60,000 nt of DNA from Antedon mediterranea (taxonomy: Eukaryota; Echinodermata; Crinoidea; Comatulida; Antedonidae): the NCBI RefSeq assembly GCF_964355755.1, contig NC_092678.1:2443922-2503921 (forward strand), read 5' to 3'. Both the position numbers and the translations under genes were made by a program. Below the pieces are notes generated by a model, which saw nothing but the letters and a program-made list of their open reading frames with translations, was not told the DNA's origin and did not search any database. Positions 12,282-24,800 of the stretch are shown piece after piece (the stretch's first letter is position 1; each line of letters starts with the position of its first letter).

Positions 12282-12338
12282 TGATAGCTGAATGCTATGG
12301 TGATTTTCTTCATTAGATTCACTTGAGTTGCTTGCCAT
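12282..12338 (-). CDS. Candidate first coding exon (minus strand)
   Basis: Minus-strand ATG at 12338 gives MASNSSESNEENHHSIQLS and then GTAAGG, a good donor, phase 0. Promoter-like sequence lies directly upstream (12339-12545). A possible next exon follows acceptor CTGTTACAG at 11821, reading EVKMKKGKCHLPAPQ. The short acidic N-terminus gives no family clue. Confidence 0.35.
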
Positions 12339-12545
12339 TTTACTTCAGTTTTCTAGGGATTCCCCCTCGACTTCTCAACAAAATCCCACACACACACCAC
12401 ACCACCTTTTCGGTCTCTCTGCACAAAACATCGTCCGGGTCTACAAAAAAGACGTCATAACCAGGAAACCAATCGTGTACATCCATTTTATGTCATGTGA
12501 TCCGTAAATGATCTACGGTTTCCCATTGGTTGAAAGTGTGAAAGT
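12339..12545 (-). promoter_or_regulatory. Promoter-like region with CRE and CCAAT-type motifs
   Basis: This stretch is CG-richer than its surroundings. It contains GACGTCAT (CRE-like) near 12451, CCAAT on the plus strand near 12469 and CCATTGG near 12524 (CCAAT on minus), TCATGTGAT near 12494, and a pyrimidine-rich CACACACACCACACCACC tract near 12390. It sits directly 5' of the minus-strand ATG at 12338. Promoter function is inferred. Confidence 0.35.
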
Positions 12546-13574
12546 GGAAAAATTATAAGAAACTGATGAATTGTAATTGCATGAGGTTTATACAATGAAA
12601 TTTGTTTAGTATATCTTATTACTTGTTTGTATTATGGAAGAGTAAACAAATTAACTTAACTTAATACTGTATCTGACACCTCAACAAAGTGCTGTGCTCT
12701 TCAATTATTATATCATTTCTTATCCTAAAATAATTATCATCTTTTTATCTTATCTTGAAGAAAATCCAGTATTTACAAAACTAAAAGCCATAAACTGTTC
12801 ATAACTTCACATAATTTCTTAAAGCATTGAACCCCTGATTAGCAATCATAGAGTAATAGCAATTTTACACTGAAAAGCAAGAGTAAAATACTTTATATCC
12901 TCACAACAAATAAGTGTATATATTAAAAATATTGAAAAACTCCCCCCCCCCCCCTCTATGAATACATGAATAAAGGTAAATTATTTTTTAAATACATTTT
13001 GAACACAACTCTAGTTATACATACTGTACTGTATATGGTTATTTCAGATCGGTGCAAGAAGTAAAGTACCATGTATGGATTTACGGTCAAACAGTACATT
13101 ACTCAACCTGTGAGTTATCACATATTTTTTTCGCGCCGCGGCTCTAGCCAGCTATGTCCCAGGAGGACACATTCATTAATAAGCTGTTTCATAGCGGTAG
13201 CTTTAGTATCTAAGGCTGACAGTTTTGTGAATTTGGAAACTCGACTATAATTTATAGGTAGCTGCTGGACCCAAAAAACGTCTGGGAGAAGAGAGTCTAT
13301 ATGAAAGCCTTTGTTGATAATACAGTATTATTGAGATGTAGACGGAAATCTGTAAAATCTTGTTTAATAAATAATAACTTCATTTTTGCTGTCAACCAGG
13401 CCGGTATTATAATAAGTCACTGTCAAATAATCATTCGATAATGGTCAAAACTTTATTTTGGCTCTGTCAACATAAAGGGAAGTATTTACAATGACTTTCT
13501 TTTTTATGACTGTCAATCTAGGCCAATGTTATAATTCAAAATGAAACTCCAACCTCTCTAATCAAAAGATTGAA
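12546..13574. other. AT-rich intergenic DNA
   Basis: Contains a C11-type homopolymer near 12943-12954 and no recognisable coding exon or repeat family. Confidence 0.5.
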
Positions 13575-14374
13575 CTCGAAAACGGACCGTTTTTTTTTAA
13601 TTGGGTATGTTGAAACATTTCAATATTCATTTAAAAAAGTACATTAATTATGGTATTGATCAGTGGCTATAGAGGCGTAAAAACCCTCGGTCAATATCAT
13701 GTAAAATGCACTGTGGAAGGGTCATTATTAAGACTCCAAAATTGGGCTTATCAACAAATAAATACTTTCGTTCAAAATGTAAAATCAAGGCTGAAAAATT
13801 GGGCTTATCAACAACAAAATATTTTATTATTAGACGCGATAACATCAAGGATAATCAGTATAATTATTAATATAGCCACTGTTACTAGTTTTATTCTACA
13901 TGCTAAAGTAAATAAAAATCCACTAGAAAACAAGCAAGTCTGAATGTTATGCTTATTAGCCATTCTATGTTTGTTACTGTAGGCCTATGATTGTTTGCAA
14001 TGTCCACATATTATTTCTGTGGGCATATCTATAGTGTATCACTCACAAAAAAGACGTGTGAGGTTCTTTCTTTAGATTTTGAAGAATGATTTGTGTTACA
14101 GGTTCACACAAGAGTCAAATGCTCAAGATATCAGCTAACGCCATGGGACCCTTGGCTTATCAATGAATAATAAATACAGTACTACTTTCGTTCAATTGAA
14201 ATCGGAATCTGACCGTTTCATTAAATTGGGTGTGATTAGGCCTAAACATATAATAATTTATTAAAAAGGTACAATAAAAACAAATGCATCAGAGGCGTAA
14301 AGAACCCACGGTCAATATCATGTAAAATGTATATGGTATAAGCACTGTGGAAGGGGTCATTATTATTAAACTGG

Positions 14375-14645
14375 AAAATTCGGCTTATCAACAAATAAAT
14401 ACTTTCATTTAAAATGTAAAATAAGAATGCAAAATTGGGCTTATCAACAAATAAATACTTTCGTTCAAAATGTAAAATAAGACTGCACAATTGGGCTTAT
14501 CAACAAATAAAATACTTTTTTTCAAAATGTAAAATTAAGACTGGAAAATTGGGCTTATAAACAAATAAATACTTTTTTTCAAAATGTAAAATTAAGACTG
14601 GAAAATTGGGCTTATAAACAAATAAATACTTCCCTTCAAAATGTA
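14375..14645. repeat. About 55-62-bp minisatellite, 5 copies
   Basis: Unit ATTGGGCTTATCAACAAATA plus AATACTTTCGTTCAAAATGT and AAAATAAGACTGGAAA. Two more copies lie at 13738-13832 inside the first unit of the triplication. Confidence 0.85.
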
Positions 14646-14671
14646 AGAAAACATTTTTTAAATATAATCCT

Positions 14672-14827
14672 TAAGCTTTGTCTATACTATCAAACTAAAT
14701 ATGATGTGCCCATATTATATAGACATGACGATGTCATATCACTACGATATTCGGGCATATCACTACCATATTTGGGCACATCACACTTTTTTTGTTAAAC
14801 TAGTTGGGACAGTGTAGACACAGAACT
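14672..14827. mobile_element. Palindromic MITE, family A
   Basis: AAGCTTTGTCTATACTATCA at the left, core with two copies of the ACCATATTTGGGCA/ACGATATTCGGGCA segment, right end CAGTGTAGACACAGAACT. It sits between two units of the local triplication. Confidence 0.83.
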
Positions 14828-15689
14828 ATGTGATCGAAACATAAGTCGGAATTGGACTGACGCGATTGATTTAATTGGGTATTTTTATTAATGTAATGAT
14901 TCATTAAAAACTATAATACCGATACGCGTTTGGTATTGATCAATGGTGCAAAAAACCCTGAGAAATAATGTTATAACGCGATTTGGTGATAGCTTAGCAA
15001 TAATACAACCCATATACTATTATTATAAATACCTATTACAAATCCATTCATATAACTTTGATCGCGAACCGAAAATGTATAAATGTTACTCTACAGACAG
15101 TAATTATATATTCAAAAGCCATATTATTATTATTATCAATACCTAAATGCGATAGTAATAACCACATACATTATTCCCAATACAAGTTTGTGCGTTTAAT
15201 TCTAGAAAGAAACGACTGTGCTGACAGGCCAATGACATAAATCACAAGTAAAGTCCCAATTGTTCACTTGCGTTTTGATTGGCCGACCTATTATATTAGA
15301 TTAATGAAGACTGTTCTTACAACTGCCCAGTCAAAAAGTTACGCGTCGTTTTTTGTAAGAAATATTTCTTGTTCAATATGACTATAAGCTTATGTCCCAA
15401 AATATTTCTATAATTCAATTTGTTTATTTATATAATTAAATAAAACATACAAATAAATCTAATTATATTTTCTTTTTATATAAAGCAGAATGAATGTGCA
15501 AGTAATAAAACATTTATATTTTAAAAAAACTTTTCATTGATTTTATCTATATATATATCAACACTGTAAAAATGGTCGTAGCCAGCAGTACGGTTGGTAA
15601 GGTTTAAACCTGACCACTTTTTCCCTGACCTTTGACAGCCCAGTGACTTGAACAAAAATTGTTCCCTTTTCTTGCGAAAACCAGACCAC

Positions 15690-15695
15690 TTTATT
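15690..15695 (-). terminator. Plexin poly(A) signal AATAAA
   Basis: The hexamer AATAAA on the minus strand lies about 47 nt after the plexin stop codon, the expected place for the 3' end signal. Confidence 0.45.
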
Positions 15696-15741
15696 TTTCG
15701 TGGCTTCATCTCTGTTAACAAATCTAATTATCCTAAGAATG

Positions 15742-18700
15742 TTAGTCTTTGTCCAGTATCGCTCTCAGTTCATCAGTTATATCGTTGTTGCCTTCAAACT
15801 CATCCTCTTCCAAAGTCTTTATTAACTAAAGAAATGAAAAGAATGTATAGTCATGAAAATAGAATTGGATAATGAATAACTAATTAGTACAGTAATTCTA
15901 AAAGCATTCAAAAAAAAAAAATTCAATTCAAAAAGACATTTATTTTCCTCCATAGCAATACAATACAAAATAATAAAAGTGAGAATATATCTCAATCTTA
16001 AGTATCACACTCAAAACATAACACAAAATGATGATATATGAAAAAGACAACAAGATAATACAAGAAACTCCTGCCTATCAATGTTGCATTTACACAGACG
16101 AGCGGTAACGGTAAGCGGAAAACTGCATGCTTGTCCTACTTAGAATCTATCCTGAGCAGATTTCTGCTCAACCGCACATTCACTCTGCGTTTTGTGTAAA
16201 TGGTCATAAGAAATAGCATAGATTCTATATTTTTGTTTTTGGCTTACGCTTACCATTTGTAAATTGGCCTTTATAAAAAAACTTTGACAAAGTTTAAGTA
16301 AGTTGTTTGGAAGTTATAATTGTAGCGGTGTTTAAAGAAAAGGAGACCTACCTCAGGGTAGTGTTCTTCGGCATATAAATGCAGGTGAGATAAGGTGCTT
16401 GACTTACTAAACAAACCACTGAAATTCTGTAAAAAAGAAAGAAAATATAAATAAATAAATTGACAAAACATAGTTATTAAGTATTGTTACTAGTATATTA
16501 TTATATACATATATTGAATGATGTGTGCCACCAATAAAAATGAGATTTTACTGAATGAATAAATAAAAAATAAAAAAAATACTATAGGAAGAAATTAAGA
16601 TAGTGATAGGTAAATTAAGATAGGGATAGGTAAATTAAGATAGTGATAGGTAAATTAAGATAGTGATAGGTAAATTAAGATAGTGATAGGTAAATTAAGA
16701 TAGTGATAGGTAAATTAAGATAGTGATAGGTAAATTAAGATAGTGATAGGTAAATTAAGATAGTGATAGGTAAATTAAGATAGTGATAGGTAAATTAAGA
16801 TAGTGATAGGTAAATTAAGATAGTGATAGGTAAATTAAGATAGTGATAGGTAAATTAAGATAGTGATAGGTAAATTAAGATAGTGATAGGTAAATTAAGA
16901 TAGTGATAGGTAAATTAAGATAGTGATAGGTAAATTCCAGAAGTTGTAACATAACAATCAAAACCATATAAATTTGACAACACAACATAACGTCAAGACT
17001 ATCTTAAATCTTACTTTTCTAAGGACTATATTAACAGAAGCATTTTATTGCTTTGACCTTACCTTGCCCGATTCTTCTAGTTCTTTGACAAGCTCGCTAC
17101 GGGTGAAGTCTGGCATGTCACGTACACTTGAATAAAACTGATCAACAAGTGGACGGTAATTTTCAATCTCTTTGGTATAAAGCAGACGGTTTACAGGAGA
17201 TTTCTGAAAAATGAAATGTTATATATTATAACACACCTGAGTGTATCTTTGTTATTTGATTGGCTAATTTCATATCACATTTCATTCAGTATCAAATAAA
17301 ATTCATGACTGGTAACTGTTGCTGTCTCATTTAAAAGCCTGGCATGATTCAGCATGAAATAATTGAATGAATAAATAAATAGAATGTCTGTTATAAAATA
17401 CCTTGGTAAATTTGATCTTCACAGCAGAACAAGAATCAAGGAACATACGAGAAATGATATCAAGAGCGACCTCTACCGACCTCATGGGAGCGATGTCGAA
17501 GATGAAATTGGGATGAGTGATTACTTGAACCCAGAACCGTGCAAGAAAACTGCAACAGAAATATCAAGATTCAAGATTTTTTCACTGATTTAATTTAATA
17601 ATAAACTAATACTATGTTTATAGGCCCAAGTATTTACCTGGGTATGTTAGCAATATTAGTGTGCCTCTTAAACCAACTTACCCGGATAACTAAGCATTAA
17701 CGGGCCCTATGTACCACTCAGTGGCATAGCACAGAGGCCCTCCCACACTGGATACTGAACGTTTTTAGATATTATATTTTGATATGTTTTAATGCCTGTT
17801 TTTTCTCTGTGCGCTGCTCAGGGGCCCCTGTGAGCTCTGAGGGTTTATCCAGAGAGCCATCATAGCCGTTACGCCACTCTGGTAATTCTAATATAAATGT
17901 CATATTCTAGCCCACCTGTTGTTCTTCCAGGTCTTCAGAATGCTTCCATCAACATCATGTGTTTTTCCTTCCTTGTCAAACAGGTCAAACAGGTACTTGA
18001 TAGCAAGGGGAACTTTGTGTGCATCGCTGGGAGGCTTCATAATAGCTTTAAACATATCATCCACATACTCCTCTATAGTATTCTAATTTATAGGAAGAAA
18101 AGAAAACATCAGAAACAATTTCATTATGAAATATGTAATAATAATAATATGTAATAGTACAATGCAAACAAATAGCATAGTGAAAAACTGATTCAAAATA
18201 ACAAGTGTCTTTATTTGGAGTCAGTTTTATACTATGCTATTTAAACATAATCAGTCCAACAAATAATCCAATAAAATTCTGGAATAATGGTGCAGAATTA
18301 CTACATGCATCCACAGAAAGCACTCACTACGAACACAATCCACCAGTTTTTAGAATAATTATGAACATTATTAGTAAATATGCACCATTAATGTAAATAT
18401 ATCCAGCAGATTATCTAAATGATAAGTACAACCAGTTGAAAAAGAACACAGACAAGGCAGCATCATGTCCATCAAAGATGGTCATGGGGCCAGACTAGTT
18501 TGATTTAAAAAGTGCGATGTGCCCAAATATGGTAGTGATATGCCCAAATATGGTAGTGATATGACATCATCATGTCCATTATTATATGGACACATCACAT
18601 TTTTTTGTCACATAAAGTTTTATTGTGTAGACAGAGCTTTAGGCTCACTACAGGTATATGGTAGATGGTAGGACAAAGAGAAGTCTTTACTGGTGTGCCA

Positions 18701-18863
18701 TCTCTCTTTTTATATAGCCATTATGTACCTTTGTGGCCACCAGTTTTGGAAAATTAATCTCTTTCACCATCTTTTTCCTCTTGTACTGTATAGTCTGCCC
18801 TCGTTTGAATTCTTTTGGAGCCGCAGATCTGTCTCTGGTTTCAAGAAAGTCATCTTCTTTTAC
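15742..18863 (-). CDS. Plexin exons 31-36: GAP subdomain 2 and C-terminus
   Basis: Exon 31: FKRGQTIQYKRKKMVKEINF, then PKLVATK. Exon 32: EEYVDDMFKAIMKPP then VPLAIKYLFDLFDKEG and ILKTWKNN, matching VDDlFe, PlaIKYmFDflDeqa and WKsN. Exon 33: SFLARFWVQVITHPNFIFDI, the LRFWVNxIKNPqFvFDI motif with its catalytic-type arginine. Exon 34: SPVNRLLYTKEIENYRPLV. Exon 35: FSGLFSKSSTLSHLHLY then AEEHYPE. Exon 36: LIKTLEEDEFEGNNDITDEL then RAILDKD and TAA. An AATAAA (minus strand) at 15690-15695 lies about 47 nt past the stop and is a good poly(A) signal candidate. Confidence 0.91.
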
Positions 18864-21800
18864 CTAGTAAAAAATAACAATAGGTAGTTTTAGAGAATTT
18901 TTTTTAGGTGGTAATTTATTTGGTGATGTTCAAGCCATTATTAACACCTAATAAAATGTGAATGTGTGGCAGTGTGTGGACATTGGACTTCTGATCTGCT
19001 TTTGTGCTAAAGCTCTGTCTACACTATCAAACTTTGTGTGACAAAAAAATGTGATGGGCCCATATATGGACATGATGATGTCATATCACAACTATATATG
19101 AACATATCACTACCATATATGGGCACATCACATTTTTTGTCCCATAAAGTTTGATAGTGTAGATAGAGCTTTAGGCAAGACATTGAGAGCTTGTCTATGC
19201 GCTATATAAGAATGAACTATTATTATTATTCTTATTATTAAATATTGAATTATCAAATCTTACCAGATGATAATATGACATGCCTTCCTCTGTTTGGAAG
19301 TCAAACTGTTTGGTATTTTCTGTTGTCAGTACAACGTTTTGGTACCCTAAAGCGCAGAAAGAATTGATTAAAACATAATTAATATCACTGCAACTACTTA
19401 TATTTGCTCCAAGATTTTTTTACTACAAAAAGGAAACATAATAAAAAGAAAATACTGCATGCATTTACCAACCAGTGTGGTAGTAGGTCTGAAAACACAG
19501 ATTACTTGAAAATTGCAAACTAACAAAATCTCAAATTTTATATTGTAGAAAATTCCTAATTCCTAGGTCCGAAGCGCTTCATAAATCTTATTATCTTATC
19601 TTAATTGACTGTAATAGAAAAGAACTGTTAAAGGCACTGGGTTTTCAAATGTGAAAAAGTAGTCAGGTTGAAACCTTGCCCACCATACTCATGGTGGCTA
19701 CAGCCCTGTTAATACTGACATTATTACTCTGGCAAATATTTGAAAGTACCTTGTGATTTTGTACTGTTGTTACTAGTAGGACTAACTAGTTCAACTTGGA
19801 CATCACAATCGATATCACTCTTCCTCATAACCAGTGCCATTATTGATCGATCTGTTACCTGGTTAAAAAACAAAGCAATTTTATTTTAGTTATTAACCTC
19901 TTTTTTTTTAAATGATGTCCTATCCGAAGGACAAACAATGGGAGTAAAACATAAATGGCACAGGTCTTAAACCCATGCCTTCTCAAGCCTGATGCGGAAT
20001 TGATATGTGCAAACATTTTCTATCGTTAAATATCTACTTACACCAAAGTCCCCAAGAGTGTTTATTTTCTGCCAGCGACCCGAACGCTGTGATGTTGCAT
20101 CTTTATCGTGTAGTACCAAATGACCATTTTTGCCGTTTCTCCACTCTAATAGTTGTAATAAACAATTTATTATTTATACATTAAGTTGTGAAGTTAAAGT
20201 GTTGCCTGTTTTTTTCTGTATTAATGTTTTTATGTATGTTTTAATATAGACAAGCCGAGTCTCTCATTTTATATGTTACAATATTATATAACAAAGTTTA
20301 TCTATGTCTATAAATACTGTACTGCTAATAGTAAAAGGCCTTGATAAAGGCCTAGGATAATACAAGATAACATATGTGGATGTCTACAATCAATAAGTAT
20401 GACTACTTTGACTCAACACTGTTTCATAGTCTTTAGTGTCCCATCATGCAACTAAAACGTCTCGCAAAGCATAATTACCGAGGTCAACTTCGCTTATCAT
20501 TGGTCGGTCCGAATGGTTGGAATTCTTATACATTGCATCCAAAAACCTCATCTTTACTTGAGAGATGCTATCACATGTCAATACTTTGACCTCTATCTGT
20601 TCACCATCCTCATCACTTAGTACAACAACTAAAGTCTGAAAAAATGGATTTAGAATAATCAATGACCATTGGATAGCCACTCTGTTCAGTTTCATGGCAC
20701 AGAGAAAATTTCTGTCCAGTATCATAGGCAAATACAGTATCACATAATATATCACACAGCGTGCCTATTAATTTTAAGGTTAGTTTAGGCTTATGTCCTA
20801 TGATACATAAGTGACACTGTATTACAGGACAGGATACAGAACTTAGAGCCAGCTACTTATATTGTCAATATGATATATAGCTGTACAGCTTACAGTTTCT
20901 ACATCTGCTGTTTGGAAAAATTTTTTTTAATTTGAACTTACAATTTCCTTATAATCAATTCCTGATGGCAAAATATGATCAATGCTGAGGGAGTAAGTGG
21001 AATAATGTGAAACAGCATCTACTGGTCCCATCTTGATACGGCATTTGATTGCTTGGAAGAGTAGATAAAGAGGGAATGCTGCGTGGTACTGCAAAATAAA
21101 TACAAACATATCGTTCAAATAAATAAAGGTTTAGCTATAAATGATTGTGAAATTAATGTTCACCAAACAGGTATTTAGCTGTTAATGATATATATTATTT
21201 TCTGATCTTAAAATTTAGTCTTTACAATAAATGTTGTCTACCTAAAGAGAATGTTTAATTATAGAGCATCAACCTTATGGAATAATCTTCCTGTACATAT
21301 CCGTAAAAATTATGAGACATTTAGTCAAGTTGAATTTAAACATCTTGTATAACTTCTATTGTACATAGTTTTAATATAGCTTTTACTTTTATTTTTCTTG
21401 TATTTTTTTCCAAATCTGGACCTCTTGGGAGACCAGTACTTGTGTATTGAAAGAGCTATTCCAGAATAAAGAAAGATTTGTATTGTATTGTATTGTATTG
21501 TACCTTTAGATAGTTGTACATAGATAATGCTATCCAGTTGGATAACAGTTTCTCAGTCACTGTCTCATTTCTGAAAAAAGTTGAAAATACACAAAATATT
21601 TATTTTCAGGAATTTTTGTGTAAGGTATACTGCTATCATTACAGTTCACGATCAAATACAATGCCACACGCATTGGCTACGAAGGATTATATGTGGGAAC
21701 GGAGCAGTAATAGCTGTACTGTATGACAAAAATCTTATGAATGATAGATTTGTCTGTAGTACTCACAACACGACCAAAGCCACCAAAGAAAAAATGGGGC

Positions 21801-24800
21801 TTTTGTGTTATTTACATCTTTATGGAATACTGTGAAAAACTAATTTCTTTGTATCTTACTACAGTATTACAAACAAAAGGCAGTTTGTATAAAATATAAA
21901 TATCATCATCTATCCTCATGATAAATTTAAGGTTATAATAAGAAAGCGTTCACAAAAAAATGCTTTATTTATAATAACATTATTTTACATCTTGAAAAGG
22001 TGGTAAAAGTATCACAAAATGCAAGCAGTTCTATAAATTTACCTGATTAAAACTTGTTTTGCTTTCTTGGAGTAAACATGATCTTCAATATACTCTTTCA
22101 GAAGAATCTCAAGTATTCTTTAAAAAAAACATATAAATCGATTAGTTTAAAAATAAATAACATTGCAGGCTTATTCATGATTTTATCTGAATTTTCAGTT
22201 TACTTACTCAGTCATATACTCCATCTTGTTCTCAATAATCATTGCAACGGTGAGTAAGGAGGCAAAATTACCCCTGTAATTTAACAAAAAAGTAATTAAA
22301 ACACATAGTTAACTAAAATCTAGTTACAAATATATTTGCATATTCAAAGGATCTTTGATATCCCTTTGAATCAGAATCAGATAAGGTACATTAGTTCTTA
22401 CTTTTCTCGGATTGTCATTTTTCTGTTATTGTTCATCATTCTTATGAACGCAAGTAAAAACTGCTTGTCTAACAACAACTTTGAGAATTTCAAAAGTGCG
22501 CTCGTTTTAACTTCATCTTCATCCTGGAATAAACAAAAATATTTATATAACAACATTTTTTGTGTCTTTAAAACAAATATTGACGGCATTGTATATCTTA
22601 TTATCTTAGTGAGGGCAGGTGGCGCAGTGTGTTGGACGTTGGATAACTGATCGCAAAGTTCAAATCCAACTCTCGCCGCATTGCTTGTATCATTAGGCAA
22701 GACAATTTACTAACAATTAAATGCATCATATTGTTCTGGATATAAACATGTGCTCTACTAAGTCCATCATTTTTTGTGCCGAATTTTGAAAGTTCGCTAA
22801 TGTCACCTACCCGTACATCAATTTCAAAAGAGTCGGGTACAATTTCAAAGCCGGTGAACAGCATACTACAAGCATAGTCACGATGGCTAAGAAATGGCAT
22901 GCCAGCTCCCTTCAAATTGTCAGTAATGTCAGTCAAGCCGAGGGCTAGATCTGCTATGGCTGAAAATAAATAAAAGAAATGCTTTATTTAATGTGTATAC
23001 CTGTACCATCACATTTTCACACACAAAACATTTTAAAATGTATTTATTGTAAAACGGAAAAAAGATATCAAGTACATACCTTCTCTGGCTTCTTCTTGCA
23101 CTGCCATCTCTAATTCTTCCATCTCAAGACGAATGTTTTTAACTTCGCTTTTAATCCTGTGTGACTTGCGAAGATACCTAATAGTCAGAATAGCTATAAT
23201 GATGATGAACACCACTACCGTACAAGCAATGATTATTGAAAGCAAATTTACTTTATTGGTAAGGTATCTAATCTCTCCAAACTGTACGTGAATATTATTA
23301 TGATCTGCCTGTGAAACAAAAAAAAATACTATTATTTATAACAATTTAATATGAATATGAACAGTATGTACAGTGTTTTAAAAAAAAGAATGATTAAATG
23401 GGGTCTCAGGAAGCCGGGAAGGTTTGTCTTAAGAGACTTCTTTTTCAGTTGAAAAAAATTGGACCAGTTGAAAACCAATTGGCCCAGTTATAAACCTATT
23501 GCACCAGTTGAAAACCAATTGACCAGTTAAAAAACAATTGGACTAGTTGAAAACCAATTGGACCAGTTAAAAAACAATTGGGCCAGTTGAAAAACAATTG
23601 GGCCAGTTAAAAACAATTGGACCAGTTAAAAACTTATACTATGTATGCAAGGTTTAATGTACAGTTTCAGCTGCTCTGTTGGATAGGAATTTAAAATATA
23701 ATTTGATGTTCATAAGGAATAACATAGATTCTATATTTATATTACCGTTATCATTCATATGTGTAAATTGGCCTTAATACTCTTACCGTGACCATGGTAG
23801 AATCAAGCCTTTCTTTAGGGAGAGCAACCCTGACATATGTTTTACCAAGTTCTTCGACCTTCAACTTGGTGTCGCCTACAAAAACGGTAACATCGCTTTT
23901 ATCACTAGCCAATTCTAAATCAACACCCTGGGAACATTGCATTGAGAAAATAAAAAATTAATAAGTCAAATAGGCATACTGTATGAAACTTTGACTTGTT
24001 TATTTGTATTCTTTATAAATCCAAAAGAAAGTTACTGGAAAATGACAACGCTGTGAGTATCAGTGGCTGGATTTCAGTGGAGATGCAAATGTATTCTTCA
24101 AATCTTTAGTTAATTAAGTTTAAGAATAAATCGATCATTTGAAACGTCATTACTTTTATGTTTACTTTATACTTACAAATAGTAAAATATGTGTTTGATC
24201 TGACAATGTGTAAAAGCCATCATCATCTACAAGAGTATAAGAAAAATTCGTAAAAATATAGTATACGGGATCAGGAAAAAATGTAACACCACCAGTATCA
24301 GCACCAGAAACGAAAAAACCATCTAAGACGAATTTAACACTTGCTTCCTTCCCTCTATTGTCCGCTTGTCGTTTTCTGCGAGATGCGTTGAACTCAACAG
24401 CGGGAGAACTACATATCATTGATACTTGTGTTTTGTCTGTGCAATTCTGTTTAAGAGAAAATCAATATTATCATAGACTTCTTAAAAAACCGGAAACAAC
24501 AAACAACAAGAAGATTGATTCAGAACACCTAATTGCAGACAATGTAACTTTACATAAATCATATCTCATATAATCAATGGCGTAATGACTATGAGCGCTC
24601 ACTGGCTAAACCCATGGGCCCAGAGCTTATGGGGCCCCTGAGCAATGCCCAGAGGAAAACAGGCATTAAAATATGTCGAAAAAGGCCTTTAGGATTAAAG
24701 GGTGACTTTAGGATTCCTAAACCAGGGGCCTCTAGCCTCTGTGTTATGCCACTGCATGTAATCATCTATATAAACTGCAATCCCTCTATCCTTCTAGTTA

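Larger units (their letters stand above)
13575..14960. repeat. Local triplication, about 620-650-bp spaced diverged units
   Basis: Three diverged blocks share AATTGGGT, TTCATTAAAAA, TATTGATCA.TGG and (A)GAGGCGTAAA.AACCC..GGTC: about 13575-13700, 14195-14330 and 14836-14960. The first two also share GTCAATATCATGTAAAATG and GCACTGTGGAAGGGGTCATT. Confidence 0.65.

Noticed and set aside
15521-15721. ORF just past the plexin stop as an extra exon
   Set aside because: It lies in the 3'UTR after an in-frame stop and overlaps the AATAAA; no family match.
22613-22690. tRNA gene
   Set aside because: A- and B-box matches exist but the cloverleaf stems do not pair; a SINE head fits better.
22601-22810. 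Extension of the plexin exon 21 ORF (VGDISELSKFGTKNDG...) as coding
   Set aside because: It runs past a GTAGGT donor into a SINE, and the next exon joins in phase at 22811.
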